Assembly: GCA_019635285.1 (NCBI GenBank)
Contig: JAHBZS010000034.1
Coordinates: 1 to 53,597 of the forward strand
Source: Rubrivivax sp.
GTDB taxonomy: Bacteria; Pseudomonadota; Gammaproteobacteria; Burkholderiales; Burkholderiaceae_C
Reading direction: 5' to 3'
Length of the DNA stretch: 53,597 bases
The position numbers and the translations under genes are program-made. The notes under the pieces were generated by a model. The model was not told the DNA's origin and searched no databases. It saw only the letters and a program-made list of their open reading frames with translations. Positions 16,849 through 25,554 of the stretch are shown piece by piece. Numbering within the stretch: position 1 is the stretch's first letter; each line of letters begins with the position of its first letter.

Positions 16849-18336
16849 TCAAAGGTAACGCTGCTCCAGGTGCGCCTTGAAGTGCGCCGGGTTCAGCGTC
16901 TCGCCGCTGGCGCGCCGCGCCAGCTCGTCGGTGGTCCAGCGGCTGGCCTGCGTCCAGATGTGCGCGCGCAACCAGTCGAACACCGGCGCCAGGCGGCCGG
17001 CGGCGATGTGCGCGTCCAGCTCCGGCATCTGGCGGCGCATCGCCGCGAACCACTGCGCCGCGAACATCGCGCCCAGCGAGTAGCAGGGGAAGTAGCCGAA
17101 ACCGCCTTCGGTCCAGTGCACGTCCTGCAGCGGCCCGTCGCGGTAGTTGCCGCGCGTGTCCAGGCCCAGCAGCTCCATCATCTTGGCGTCCCACAGCGCG
17201 GGGATGTCGTCCGCCTCGATCTCGCCTTCGACCAGCGCGCGCTCGATCTCGTAGCGCAGGATGACGTGGGCCGGGTAGGTGACCTCGTCGGCGTCGACGC
17301 GGATCAGCCCCGGCTTGACGCGCGTGATCAGCCGGTGCAGGTTGCCGGGCTCGAAGGCCGGCTGCGCGCCGAAGGCCTGCTCCACCATCGGCGCCAGGCA
17401 GGCGACGAAGCCCGGGTGGCCGCCCAGCTGCATCTCGAAGCTCAGCGACTGGCTTTCGTGCACCGCCATCGAGCGCGCCTCGGCCATCGGCTGGCCCAGC
17501 CATTCGCGCGGCAGGTTCTGCTCGTAGCGGCCGTGCCCCGTCTCGTGCACCGTGCCGAGCAGGCTGCCCAGGAAATCGTCCTCGGCAAAGCGCGTGGTCA
17601 TGCGCACGTCTTCGGGCACGCCGCCGCAGAAGGGGTGCGTGCTCACGTCCAGCCGGCCGGCCTCGAAGTCGAAGCCCAGCAGTCGCATGACCTGTTCGCA
17701 CAGCCGCCGCTGCGCCTCCACCGGGAACGGGCCCTGCGGCAGGACCAGCGGCTGCGCGGCCTGGCGCTCGCGCACGCGCACGATCAGCGGCGGCAGCCAT
17801 TGCCGCAGGTCGCCGAACAGCCGGTCCAGCTCGACGCTGGTCATGCCCGGCTCGAAGCGGTCCATCAGCGCGTCGTAGCGCGACAGGCCGCTGCAGTCGG
17901 CGAGCAGCGCCGCCTCTTCGCGCGCCACCGCCACCACCTCGCGGAAGTTCTGCAGGAAGCCGTCCCAGTCGTTGGCCGGGCGCTGCGTGCGCCACGCATG
18001 CTCGCAGCGCGAGCCGGCCAGCTGCCGGCGCTGCACCAGCGAGTCCGGCAGCGCGTTGGCGCGCTGCCAGTCGCGGCGGATCTCGCGCAGGTTGGCGCGC
18101 TGCAGATCGGACAGCGCCTCCTGTTCGGCGCGCGCGATGCCGTCGGCCAGGCCGGGGTCGGTGCGCATGCGGTGCAGCAGCGCGGCCATCTCGCTGAGCG
18201 CTGCGGCGCGCGCGGCATTGCCCTTGGGCGGCATCTTCGCCGCCTGGTCCCAGCCGGCCAGCGCCTGCAGATGCCCCAGGTGATGCAACCGGGTGTAGGT
18301 GCGCGTCAGCGCGTCGTAGGCGGGCGTGGCTTGCAT
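16849..18336 (-). CDS. Carboxypeptidase Taq (M32 family metallopeptidase)
   Basis: 495 residues, the usual M32 length. The zinc motif HETGH is present (GTVHETGHGRYEQNLP, about residue 264), with the third-ligand region HESQSLSFE following at about 293. Further family blocks are DVSTHPFCGG, DADEVTYPAHVILRYEIERAL and GGFGYFPCYSLGAMFAAQ. These are cytosolic broad-specificity carboxypeptidases. It is convergent with the lipoprotein gene and follows the YqaA gene on the minus strand after 25 bp. Confidence 0.96.
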   Translation of the reverse strand: MQATPAYDALTRTYTRLHHLGHLQALAGWDQAAKMPPKGNAARAAALSEMAALLHRMRTDPGLADGIARAEQEALSDLQRANLREIRRDWQRANALPDSLVQRRQLAGSRCEHAWRTQRPANDWDGFLQNFREVVAVAREEAALLADCSGLSRYDALMDRFEPGMTSVELDRLFGDLRQWLPPLIVRVRERQAAQPLVLPQGPFPVEAQRRLCEQVMRLLGFDFEAGRLDVSTHPFCGGVPEDVRMTTRFAEDDFLGSLLGTVHETGHGRYEQNLPREWLGQPMAEARSMAVHESQSLSFEMQLGGHPGFVACLAPMVEQAFGAQPAFEPGNLHRLITRVKPGLIRVDADEVTYPAHVILRYEIERALVEGEIEADDIPALWDAKMMELLGLDTRGNYRDGPLQDVHWTEGGFGYFPCYSLGAMFAAQWFAAMRRQMPELDAHIAAGRLAPVFDWLRAHIWTQASRWTTDELARRASGETLNPAHFKAHLEQRYL

Positions 18337-18361
18337 ATCTGCCTAGGAGTGTGCCGCGGGC

Positions 18362-18847
18362 TCAGGGGGCGAAGCGCCCCGGGAAAACCCAGATCAACGC
18401 CGCCGTCATGGTGATGTACCGCAGCAGCTTGCCGATGGCCATGTAGCCCACGCAGGGCCAGAAGGGCAGGCGCAGCCAGCCGGCCACCGCGCACAGCGGG
18501 TCGCCCACCGCCGGCAGCCAGCTCAACAGGCAGGCCTTGGGGCCGAAGCGGTGCAGCCAGCGCAGCGCGCGGGCCTCGCCGGGCGGGTGCTTTTTCACGT
18601 GCTCATAGGTGCGCTCGGCGGCATAGCCCATCCACCAGCTGATGGCGCCGCCGAGGGTGTTGCCGGCGGTGGCCACCAGCACCGCCGGCCAGAACAGCTC
18701 GGGGTTGAGCTTGACGAGGCCGAACACCGCCGGCTCCGAGCCCAGCGGCAGCAGCGTGGCCGACAGCAGCGAGACGAGGAAGACCGTGCTCAGCCCGTAT
18801 TTCGGCAGGGCCAGCGCAGCGAGCAGCGAATGCAGCCAAGCTTCCAT
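18362..18847 (-). CDS. YqaA family (SNARE-associated/DedA-like) membrane protein
   Basis: 161 residues with four or five hydrophobic segments. The conserved elements GSEPAVFGLVKLNP, ATAGNTLGGAISWWMGY and FGPKACLLSWLPAVGDPLCAVAGWLR match the YqaA/DedA fold, including the G-D-P-L re-entrant region. The function is probably lipid or membrane-potential related, as for DedA proteins, but this is not established. It is divergent from dusB. Confidence 0.9.
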   Translation of the reverse strand: MEAWLHSLLAALALPKYGLSTVFLVSLLSATLLPLGSEPAVFGLVKLNPELFWPAVLVATAGNTLGGAISWWMGYAAERTYEHVKKHPPGEARALRWLHRFGPKACLLSWLPAVGDPLCAVAGWLRLPFWPCVGYMAIGKLLRYITMTAALIWVFPGRFAP

Positions 18848-18877
18848 CGCCGCGCATTATCGGCAGGGCGCCGCCGC

Positions 18878-18883
18878 TATACT
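18878..18883 (+). promoter_or_regulatory. Possible -10 element of the dusB-fis-purH block
   Basis: TATACT at 18878-18883 lies 32 bp before the dusB start. A -35 position 17 bp upstream reads CATTAT and is poor. It is the only sigma70-like -10 in the 68-bp divergent space. Confidence 0.35.
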
Positions 18884-18915
18884 CCCGCCTCCCTTTCTGT
18901 CCTGTCCCACCTGCC

Positions 18916-19950
18916 ATGCACATCGGCGCTCACGCGCTCGCGAACAACCTGTTCGTCGCTCCGATGGCGGGGGTCACGGACCGGCCGTTCCGCCAGCTGT
19001 GCCGGCGCCTCGGCGCCGGGCATGCGGTGAGCGAGATGGTCACCTCGCGGCCCGAGTTGCGCGAGTCGCTGAAGACCTCGCGCCGCGCCAACCACGACGG
19101 CGAGACGGCGCCCATCACCGTGCAGATTGCCGGCACCGACGCCGCGATGATGGCCGAGGCCGCGCGCTACAACATCGACCGCGGCGCGATGATCATCGAC
19201 ATCAACATGGGCTGCCCGGCCAAGAAGGTGTGCAACAAATGGGCCGGCTCGGCGCTGATGCGCGACGAGCCGCTGGCGCTGCAGATCGTCGACGCGGTGG
19301 TCGCGGTGTGCGCGCCGCGCGGCGTGCCGGTGACCTTGAAGATGCGCACCGGCTGGTGCGACACCGAGCGCAACGCGCTGGTGCTGGCGCGCGCCGCGCA
19401 GGACGCCGGCATCGCCATGGTGGTGGTGCACGGCCGCACGCGCGAGCAGGGCTACAAGGGCCTGGCCGAATACGACACGGTGGCCGCGGTGAAGGCCGCG
19501 CTGCGCATCCCGGTGGTCGCCAACGGCGACATCGACTCGCCGCAGAAGGCGCTGCAGGTGCTGCGCCATACCGGCTGCGACGCGCTGATGATCGGCCGCG
19601 CCGCGCAGGGGCGGCCGTGGATCTTCCGCGAGATCGCCCACTTCCTGGCGCATGGCACGGCCGCGCCGGCGCCGGCCACGCACGAGGTGCGGCAGTGGCT
19701 GATCGAGCACCTGCACGACCACTACACGCTGTACGGCGAAGGCGTCGGCGTGCGCACCGCGCGCAAGCACATCGGCTGGGCGGTGCGCGCGCTGCCCGGC
19801 GGCGAGGCCTTCCGCGCGGCCATGAACACGCTGCAGGACAGCGACGCGCAGGTGCGCGCGGTCGCCACCTTCTTCGAGGCCCTGGCCGAGGTCCACCCGT
19901 GCCTGCCGCAGCCGGCCGCCAACGATGCCCTGGTGCAGTTGAGCGCATGA
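18916..19950 (+). CDS. dusB: tRNA-dihydrouridine synthase B
   Basis: 344 residues, FMN-dependent reduction of uridines in the tRNA D-loop. The N-terminal LFVAPMAGVTDRPFRQLC, the catalytic cysteine motif DINMGCPAKKVCNKWAGSAL (about residues 95-114), MRTGWCD, VVVHGRTREQGYKG and the phosphate-binding NGDI and IGRAAQGRPWIF segments are all present. It overlaps fis by 4 bp, the conserved dusB-fis operon of proteobacteria. Confidence 0.97.
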   Translation: MHIGAHALANNLFVAPMAGVTDRPFRQLCRRLGAGHAVSEMVTSRPELRESLKTSRRANHDGETAPITVQIAGTDAAMMAEAARYNIDRGAMIIDINMGCPAKKVCNKWAGSALMRDEPLALQIVDAVVAVCAPRGVPVTLKMRTGWCDTERNALVLARAAQDAGIAMVVVHGRTREQGYKGLAEYDTVAAVKAALRIPVVANGDIDSPQKALQVLRHTGCDALMIGRAAQGRPWIFREIAHFLAHGTAAPAPATHEVRQWLIEHLHDHYTLYGEGVGVRTARKHIGWAVRALPGGEAFRAAMNTLQDSDAQVRAVATFFEALAEVHPCLPQPAANDALVQLSA

Positions 19951-20183
19951 GCAAGAAGCACATCGAAGAGTGCGTGCGCGCCAGCCTGGAGCAGTACTTC
20001 AAGGACCTGCGCGGGGCCGAGCCGCATTCGGTGCATGACATGGTCATCCAGGCCGTGGAGAAGCCGATGCTCGACGTGGTGATGCGCCAGGCCGAAGGCA
20101 ATCAGAGCAAGGCGGCGCAATGGCTGGGCATCAACCGCAACACGCTGCGGCGCAAGCTGCTCGATCACAAGATCATCAAATGA
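19947..20183 (+). CDS. fis: Fis family nucleoid-associated DNA-binding protein
   Basis: 78 residues, typical of the short betaproteobacterial Fis. The helix-turn-helix is GNQSKAAQWLGINRNTLRRKL at the C-terminus and matches Fis and NtrC C-terminal domains. The N-terminal beta-hairpin arm of enteric Fis is largely missing. The ATGA overlap with dusB indicates translational coupling. In enterics dusB-fis is growth-phase controlled; the same may hold here. Confidence 0.95.
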   Translation: MSKKHIEECVRASLEQYFKDLRGAEPHSVHDMVIQAVEKPMLDVVMRQAEGNQSKAAQWLGINRNTLRRKLLDHKIIK

Positions 20184-20222
20184 CAATGACGCCCTGAACG
20201 GCGTCGAAGGGTGTTTCTGGAC

Positions 20223-21800
20223 ATGGCCACGGCGTTGATCTCCGTTTCCGACAAGACCGGCATCGTCGACTTCGCGCGCCAGCTGTCGGCGTTGGGCGTG
20301 CGCCTTTTGTCCACCGGCGGCACCGCGCGGCTGCTGTCCGAGGCCGGCTTGCCGGTGACCGAGGTGGCCGAGGTCACCGGCCTGCCGGAGATGCTCGACG
20401 GCCGCGTGAAGACCTTGCATCCGCGCATCCACGGCGGCCTGCTGGCGCGGCGCGACTCGGCCGAGCACATGGCGGCGCTGCGCGAGCACGGCATCGGCAC
20501 CATCGAGTTGCTGGTCGTCAACCTGTACCCGTTCGCGCAGGCCACCGCCCGCCCCGACTGCACGCTGGAAGAGGCCATCGAGAACATCGACATCGGCGGC
20601 CCGGCGATGCTGCGCGCCGCGGCCAAGAACTGGGCCGACGTGACGGTGCTCATCGACCCCGAGGACTATGCGCGCGCACTTGCCGAGCTCAAAGACGGCG
20701 GCGTCCGGCGCGACACGCGCTTCATGCTGGCGAAGAAGGTCTACGCGCACACCGCCGCCTACGACGGCATGATCTCCAACTACCTGGGGGCGCTGCAGGC
20801 CGGCGCCGAGGCCCAGGTGGCCGCGGTACCGGCGCGCGAGCCCTTCCCCGCGGTCTACACGCTGCAGCTGGCCAAGACGCAGGACATGCGCTACGGCGAG
20901 AACCCGCACCAAGCGGCGGCCTTCTACCGCGAAGGCACCCCCGGGGCCGGCCTGCTGGCCCGCTGGACACAACTGCAGGGCAAGGAGCTCAGCTACAACA
21001 ACATCGCCGACGCCGACGCGGCGTGGGAATGCGTCAAGACCTTTGAACAGCCCGCCTGCGTGATCGTCAAGCACGCCAACCCCTGCGGCGTGGCCACCGG
21101 CGGCACGCTGGTCGAGGCCTACGACAAGGCCTGGAGCACCGACCCCACGTCGGCCTACGGCGGCATCCTGGCCTTCAACCGGCCGGTCGACGAAGCCACG
21201 GCCAGGCGCATCAACGAGCACAAGCAGTTCGTCGAGGTGTTGATCGCGCCGGGCTTCGACGCCGGCGCGCGCGCCCTCTTCGCCGCCAAGCAGAACCTGC
21301 GCGTGCTCGAGGTGCCGTTGGGCGACGCGGCCAACGCGCTGGACTTCAAGCGCGTCGGCGGCGGCATGCTGCTGCAGACGCCGGACCTGAAGAACGTCGC
21401 CCGCAGCGAACTGCGCGTGGTCACCAAGCTGGCGCCGACGGCGGCGCAGATGGACGACCTGCTGTTCGCCTGGAAGGTGGCCAAGTTCGTGAAGAGCAAC
21501 GCCATCGTCTTCTGCGGCGGCGGCATGACGCTGGGCGTCGGCGCCGGGCAGATGAGCCGCATCGATTCGGCGCGCATCGCGCGCATCAAGGCCGGCAACG
21601 CCGGGCTGTCGCTGGCCGGCTCGGCCGTGGCCAGCGACGCCTTCTTCCCCTTCCGCGACGGGCTGGACGTGGTCATCGACGAAGGCGCGGCCTGCGTCAT
21701 CCAGCCCGGCGGCTCGATGCGCGACGACGAAGTCATCGCCGCCGCCGACGAGCGCGCCATCGCGATGGTCTTCACCGGCACGCGCCACTTCAGACATTGA
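20223..21800 (+). CDS. purH: Bifunctional AICAR formyltransferase/IMP cyclohydrolase
   Basis: 525 residues catalysing the last two steps of IMP synthesis with 10-formyl-THF as donor. The N-terminal MGS-like cyclohydrolase part has [26 protein letters not shown] and [15 protein letters not shown]. The transformylase part shows RYGENPHQ, the catalytic [15 protein letters not shown] and SNAIVFC. ATG 20223 was chosen over a GTG start at 20211 from family alignment. It is 39 bp after fis and its TGA shares one base with the next ATG. Confidence 0.97.
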   Translation: MATALISVSDKTGIVDFARQLSALGVRLLSTGGTARLLSEAGLPVTEVAEVTGLPEMLDGRVKTLHPRIHGGLLARRDSAEHMAALREHGIGTIELLVVNLYPFAQATARPDCTLEEAIENIDIGGPAMLRAAAKNWADVTVLIDPEDYARALAELKDGGVRRDTRFMLAKKVYAHTAAYDGMISNYLGALQAGAEAQVAAVPAREPFPAVYTLQLAKTQDMRYGENPHQAAAFYREGTPGAGLLARWTQLQGKELSYNNIADADAAWECVKTFEQPACVIVKHANPCGVATGGTLVEAYDKAWSTDPTSAYGGILAFNRPVDEATARRINEHKQFVEVLIAPGFDAGARALFAAKQNLRVLEVPLGDAANALDFKRVGGGMLLQTPDLKNVARSELRVVTKLAPTAAQMDDLLFAWKVAKFVKSNAIVFCGGGMTLGVGAGQMSRIDSARIARIKAGNAGLSLAGSAVASDAFFPFRDGLDVVIDEGAACVIQPGGSMRDDEVIAAADERAIAMVFTGTRHFRH

Positions 21801-22006
21801 TGGACCGCGACCGGCCTCGCCTGCGCGTGGGCCGCGCGATCACGCCCGACGAGTTCGAGCTGCTGTCCGACGAGCAGCTCGAGCGGCTGGTGCCGCGCGC
21901 CTGGCGCGAGTTCTTCCCCGGCAAGGACTTCTGCAACGACGGCTGCTTCTACCTGCACGACGGCCGCGCCTGGAGCTTCTACAAGGCCGGCTTCGTCGAC
22001 GACTGA
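21800..22006 (+). CDS. Small conserved hypothetical protein downstream of purH
   Basis: 68 residues, acidic-aromatic rich, with LSDEQLERLVPRAWREFFPG followed by KDFCNDGCFYLHDGRAWSFYK, containing a CNDGC pair. The ATG overlaps the purH stop by one base (TGATG), so it is coupled to purH translation. I do not recognise a named family. It is probably soluble; the two cysteines could bind a metal, but that is only a possibility. Confidence 0.75.
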   Translation: MDRDRPRLRVGRAITPDEFELLSDEQLERLVPRAWREFFPGKDFCNDGCFYLHDGRAWSFYKAGFVDD

Positions 22007-22029
22007 TTTTTCGCCTCAGGAGGCTTCCG

Positions 22030-23196
22030 ATGAAATGTGCCCTGGTCGGCTCGCGCTTCTTCGCGGCCAGCGTGCTGCAGGCGCTGCGCAACGAGCCCGG
22101 CGTGGAGATCGTGCGCGTCGTCGCGCCGGCGGCCGACGACCGGCTGGCGCTGGCCGCGCAGCAGGCCGGGCTGTCGCTGCACGTGCTGGCCAACCCGAAG
22201 ATCGTGCCGGCCGAGGCCATTCCCGAAGGCATCGACCTGATCGTCGCCGCGCACACCCACGCTCGCGTCAGCAACGAGGCGCTGGCCCACGCGCGGCTGG
22301 GCGGCGTCGGCTACCACCCGTCGCTGCTGCCACGGCACCGCGGCATCGCCGCGGTCGAGTGGACCATCCTCGAAGGCGACGCCATCGCCGGCGGCTCGGT
22401 CTACCACCTGGCCGACGGCTGGGATGCCGGCGCCATCGCCGCGCAGGACTGGTGTTTCGTCGCGAAGGGCGAGAGCGCGCGCGAGCTGTGGGAACGTGCG
22501 CTGGCGCCCATGGGGCTGAAGCTGCTGACGCAGGTGGTGCGCGAAGCCGCGCGCAGCGGCAAGCTGCCGTCGATCGAGCAGGACACACGCTTCGCCACCA
22601 AGGCGCCGATGCTGCGCAAGCCGGTGGTGCAGCTCGACCCGCAGGCGCCCACGCATGCGTCGCTGGTGGTCACGGTGATCGGCCCGGACCGGCCCGGCAT
22701 CGTGCGCCTGCTGTCGGACCGCGCGCAGCGCTTCGGCGCCAACTGGACCGACAGCCGCATGGCCCGGCTGGCCGGCGAATTTGCCGGCATGGTGCACTTC
22801 GAGGTGCCGCGCGAAAACGCCGACGCGCTGGCCGCGGCGCTGAGCGGGCTGGAAGGCGCGGGCCTGCGCGTGGCCATCGCCAAGAGCGAAGCCGAGGCGC
22901 GCCCGGGCATGCCGCGCGGCGTGACGCTGGAGCTGATCGGCGACGACCGGCCGGGCATCGTCGCCAGCCTGACGCGCATCCTGGCCGAGCGCGGCGTGAG
23001 CATCGACCACCTGCATACCGAGCTGCTGGGCCAGGGCGATGCCCGCCGCCGCTTCAAGGTGATGGCGCACCTGCGCGTGCCGCCCGGCGTCAGCGGCGCC
23101 ACGCTGCGCCACGAGCTCGACGCGCTGGCCACCGAGATGCAGCTGGACGTCGCGCTGGACCATGCCGAGGACGGCCCCGCTACCATGCCGGCATGA
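22030..23196 (+). CDS. Formyltransferase-like domain fused to two GcvR-like ACT domains
   Basis: 388 residues. Residues 1-200 are a formyl_trans_N domain: N-terminal MKCALVGSRFF, the GYHPSLLPRHRG block at 94-105 with the catalytic His96, and DGWDAGAI with Asp132. The Asn of the classical Asn-His-Asp triad is Gly94 here. Residues ~211-285 and ~298-375 are ACT domains with IGPDRPGIV and IGDDRPGIV loops, most like the GcvR glycine-cleavage repressor. PurU has the same two modules in the opposite order. Start ATG 22030 has AGGAGG at 22018-22023. It overlaps plsC by 4 bp. Role unproven; a folate-linked regulator or enzyme is likely from the neighbours. Confidence 0.85.
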   Translation: MKCALVGSRFFAASVLQALRNEPGVEIVRVVAPAADDRLALAAQQAGLSLHVLANPKIVPAEAIPEGIDLIVAAHTHARVSNEALAHARLGGVGYHPSLLPRHRGIAAVEWTILEGDAIAGGSVYHLADGWDAGAIAAQDWCFVAKGESARELWERALAPMGLKLLTQVVREAARSGKLPSIEQDTRFATKAPMLRKPVVQLDPQAPTHASLVVTVIGPDRPGIVRLLSDRAQRFGANWTDSRMARLAGEFAGMVHFEVPRENADALAAALSGLEGAGLRVAIAKSEAEARPGMPRGVTLELIGDDRPGIVASLTRILAERGVSIDHLHTELLGQGDARRRFKVMAHLRVPPGVSGATLRHELDALATEMQLDVALDHAEDGPATMPA

Positions 23197-23816
23197 CGAT
23201 CGCGGTCAAGGCCATGGGCCTGCTGGTGTCCTTCGTGGCGCGCCTGGTCACGGGCGCGCAGGGCCACTGGAAAGGCGCCCCGCCCGAGGCCTTGCAGCGC
23301 ATCTACTTCGCCAACCACCAGAGCCACCTCGACTGGGTGCTGATCTGGGCGGCGCTGCCCGACGACCTGCGCGTGCGCACGCGGCCCATCGCCGCGCGCG
23401 ACTACTGGACGACCAGCCCCTTCAAGCACTGGCTGACGCGCGAGGTCTTCCATGCGGTCTACGTCAGCCGACAGCGCACGGACGACCAGGACCCGCTGGA
23501 GCCGCTGGCCGAGGCGCTGGAACAGGGCGACTCGCTGGTCATCTTTCCCGAGGGCACGCGCAGCAACAAAGGGGAGCCGCAGCCCTTCAAGAGCGGCCTG
23601 TTTCACCTGGCCGAGCGCTTTCCGGGCGTGCAGCTGATCCCGGTGTGGATCGACAACGTGCAGCGTGTCATGCCCAAGGGCGAGGTGGTGCCGGTACCGA
23701 TCCTGTGCACCGCCACCTTCGGCGCGCCGATGCAGCTGCAGCCCGGCGAGGACAAGCGCGAGTTCCTGGAGCGCGCGCGCGCCGCGGTGGTCGCGCTGCG
23801 GCCGGCGCAGGCATGA
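23193..23816 (+). CDS. plsC: 1-acyl-sn-glycerol-3-phosphate acyltransferase family protein
   Basis: 207 residues of the PlsC/LPLAT family. The catalytic NHQSHLDW (HX4D) motif lies near residue 40 and FPEGTRSNKGEP, binding the glycerol-phosphate, near residue 118. A VPVPI segment completes the fold. The N-terminal helix (AMGLLVSFVARLV) is a membrane anchor. ATGA overlap couples it to the upstream fusion gene, and it is followed by a CdsA-like gene, so lysophosphatidate acylation in phospholipid synthesis is likely. Confidence 0.9.
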   Translation: MTIAVKAMGLLVSFVARLVTGAQGHWKGAPPEALQRIYFANHQSHLDWVLIWAALPDDLRVRTRPIAARDYWTTSPFKHWLTREVFHAVYVSRQRTDDQDPLEPLAEALEQGDSLVIFPEGTRSNKGEPQPFKSGLFHLAERFPGVQLIPVWIDNVQRVMPKGEVVPVPILCTATFGAPMQLQPGEDKREFLERARAAVVALRPAQA

Positions 23817-23850
23817 GCGCCGCGCGGCCGTTCCGAAGGCGCTCATGCCC

Positions 23851-23885
23851 CCTCGGGGGGCCGACGCGCAGCGCCTGGGGGGCCA
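23851..23885 (+). repeat. Copy of a G-rich dispersed repeat
   Basis: The sequence from CCTCGGGGGGC to CTGGGGGGCCA fills the space between plsC and the CdsA-like gene. A related copy lies at 50262-50304 on the opposite strand. Both share the CCTCGGGGGGC left end, a CGACGC core and a CTGGGGGGC right end. Confidence 0.6.
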
Positions 23886-23886
23886 G

Positions 23887-24861
23887 ATGAACGCCCTGCG
23901 CGCGCTCGGCGTCGACCAGCAGGTGGCGTTGCTGTTCCTGATCCTCTTCGGCCTGCTCAGCCTGGCCAGCATCGCCGTGCTGCTGCGCTCGTTCCGCGCG
24001 CAGCACGTGGAGCACAGTGACGCCGAGCTGCGCCTGCTGCGCGACCTGCGCGCGCTGTGGATCGGCACCGTGGTGTTCTGGCTGTCGTGGCTGTCCGGCC
24101 CGCTGGGCGCCACCTTGCTGTTCGGCGTGTTCTCGTTCCTGGCGCTGCGCGAATTCATCACGCTGGCGCACACGCGCCGCAGCGACCACCGCAGCCTGAT
24201 CCTGGCCTTCTTCATCGTGCTGCCGGTGCAGTACCTGCTGGTCGGCCTGCGCAGCTTCGACCTGTTCAGCGTCTTCATCCCGGTGTACGTGTTCCTGGCC
24301 GTGCCGGTGCTCAGCGCGCTGGCCGGCGACCCGCACCGCTTCCTCGAGCGCAACGCCAAGATCCAGTGGGGCATCACGGTGTGCGTGTTCGGGCTGAGCC
24401 ACGCGCCGGCGCTGCTGCTGCTGGAGTTCCGCAATTACGCCGGGCGCGGCGCCTTCTTGCTGTTCTTCCTGGTGGTCGTCGCCGCCAGCGCGCAGATCGT
24501 GCAGGAGCTGGCCAGCCGCTGGCTGCGCCGCCGGCCGGTGGCGCGGCACATCGACCGCTCGTTCTCCTACCGCGCCTGGGGTGCTGGCGCGCTGGCCGCG
24601 GCGCTGGTGGGCACGCTGCTGGTATGGATCACGCCCTTCCGCCTGTGGGAGGCGCCGCTGCTGGGCCTGGTGGCCGGTGCCTGCGGCACGCTCGGCGACT
24701 TCGTCATGCGTGCGCTGAAGAAGGACGCCGGCGTGCACTACTGGGGCAACAAGAGCTCGGTCACCGGCGCGGTCGGCCTGCTGGACCGGGTGGCGCCGCT
24801 GTGCTTCGCCGCGCCGGTGTTCTTCCATTCCGTGCGCTGGTACTCGACACTGCAGGCATGA
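23887..24861 (+). CDS. Phosphatidate cytidylyltransferase-like (CdsA/YnbB-type) membrane protein
   Basis: 324 residues with about eight hydrophobic segments. The C-terminal half carries the CdsA region: [24 protein letters not shown] then [13 protein letters not shown]. Canonical CdsA ends HGG-x-x-DR-x-D; here the HGG is TGA and the last Asp is Ala, so it is a diverged member, more like YnbB. ATG 23887 is used; an in-frame ATG at 23845 lies inside a repeat. It overlaps ruvC by 4 bp. CDP-diacylglycerol synthesis is likely but unproven. Confidence 0.82.
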   Translation: MNALRALGVDQQVALLFLILFGLLSLASIAVLLRSFRAQHVEHSDAELRLLRDLRALWIGTVVFWLSWLSGPLGATLLFGVFSFLALREFITLAHTRRSDHRSLILAFFIVLPVQYLLVGLRSFDLFSVFIPVYVFLAVPVLSALAGDPHRFLERNAKIQWGITVCVFGLSHAPALLLLEFRNYAGRGAFLLFFLVVVAASAQIVQELASRWLRRRPVARHIDRSFSYRAWGAGALAAALVGTLLVWITPFRLWEAPLLGLVAGACGTLGDFVMRALKKDAGVHYWGNKSSVTGAVGLLDRVAPLCFAAPVFFHSVRWYSTLQA

Positions 24862-25412
24862 AAGGGCGCATCCTCGGCATCGACCCCGGCCTGCAGAGCA
24901 CCGGCTTCGGCGTGGTCGAGGTCGACGGCCGCGGCCTGGCCTATGTGGCCAGCGGCACCATCCGCACCAAGGAGGCCGCGCAGTCCGACCTGCCGGGGCG
25001 GCTGAAGATCATCTTCGAAGGCGTGCGCGAGGTCATCGCCACCTACGCGCCGGACTGTGCCTCGGTGGAGATCGTCTTCGTCAACGTCAACCCGCAGAGC
25101 ACGCTGCTGCTGGGCCAGGCGCGCGGCGCGGCGCTGGCGTCGCTGGTCGCCGGCGGGCTGCCGGTGGCCGAATACACCGCGCTGCAGCTGAAGAAGGCCG
25201 TCGTCGGCCACGGCCACGCCAAGAAGCACCAGGTGCAGGAGATGGTGGCGCGGCTGCTGCAGCTGCCCGGCCTGCCGGGCAAGGACGCCGCCGACGCGCT
25301 GGGCCTGGCGATCACGCATGCGCATGCCGGCGCGTCGCTGGCCGCGATGGCCCGGGTCACCGCGCTGGCGCCGCGCACGCACGCGCAATACCGTCGCGGC
25401 AGGACCTATTGA
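24858..25412 (+). CDS. ruvC: Crossover junction endodeoxyribonuclease RuvC
   Basis: 184 residues. RuvC cleaves Holliday junctions. The catalytic acids are visible: Asp in [14 protein letters not shown], Glu in VEIVFV, and the C-terminal pair in [13 protein letters not shown]. The DNA-binding loop has [17 protein letters not shown] 24858 overlaps the CdsA-like stop by 4 bp. ruvA and ruvB, often adjacent in this clade, do not follow; a strong hairpin does. Confidence 0.97.
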   Translation: MKGRILGIDPGLQSTGFGVVEVDGRGLAYVASGTIRTKEAAQSDLPGRLKIIFEGVREVIATYAPDCASVEIVFVNVNPQSTLLLGQARGAALASLVAGGLPVAEYTALQLKKAVVGHGHAKKHQVQEMVARLLQLPGLPGKDAADALGLAITHAHAGASLAAMARVTALAPRTHAQYRRGRTY

Positions 25413-25433
25413 CCCCCCTCGACCGCCCGTTCC

Positions 25434-25481
25434 GCGCCTCAAGGGCCCGCCAGCCGGCATGCTGGCTGGCCCTTGAGGCGC
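25434..25481 (+). terminator. Long hairpin after ruvC
   Basis: A 12-bp stem GCGCCTCAAGGG/CCCTTGAGGCGC (25434-25445 with 25470-25481) continues into a 6-bp stem CCAGCC/GGCTGG after a 4-nt bulge, with an 8-nt loop. No T-tract follows, so it may be a factor-dependent terminator or an RNA-stabilising element. A second short hairpin GGACCC-N3-GGGTCC lies at 25505-25519. Confidence 0.65.
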
Positions 25482-25554
25482 GACCCTGGCGGCCCGGCCG
25501 AGCCGGACCCGCGGGGTCCGCTCGAAGCGCCCCACCCACCCTGAAGGAGCTGCC

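Noticed and set aside
19722-21797. 691-residue minus-strand frame opposite purH
   Set aside because: Antisense to purH, fis and dusB, which are unmistakable; no motifs.
24057-25412. Long frame that joins a shadow of the CdsA-like gene to RuvC
   Set aside because: Only the RuvC part (from 24858) has family motifs; the rest is out-of-frame with the CdsA-like gene.
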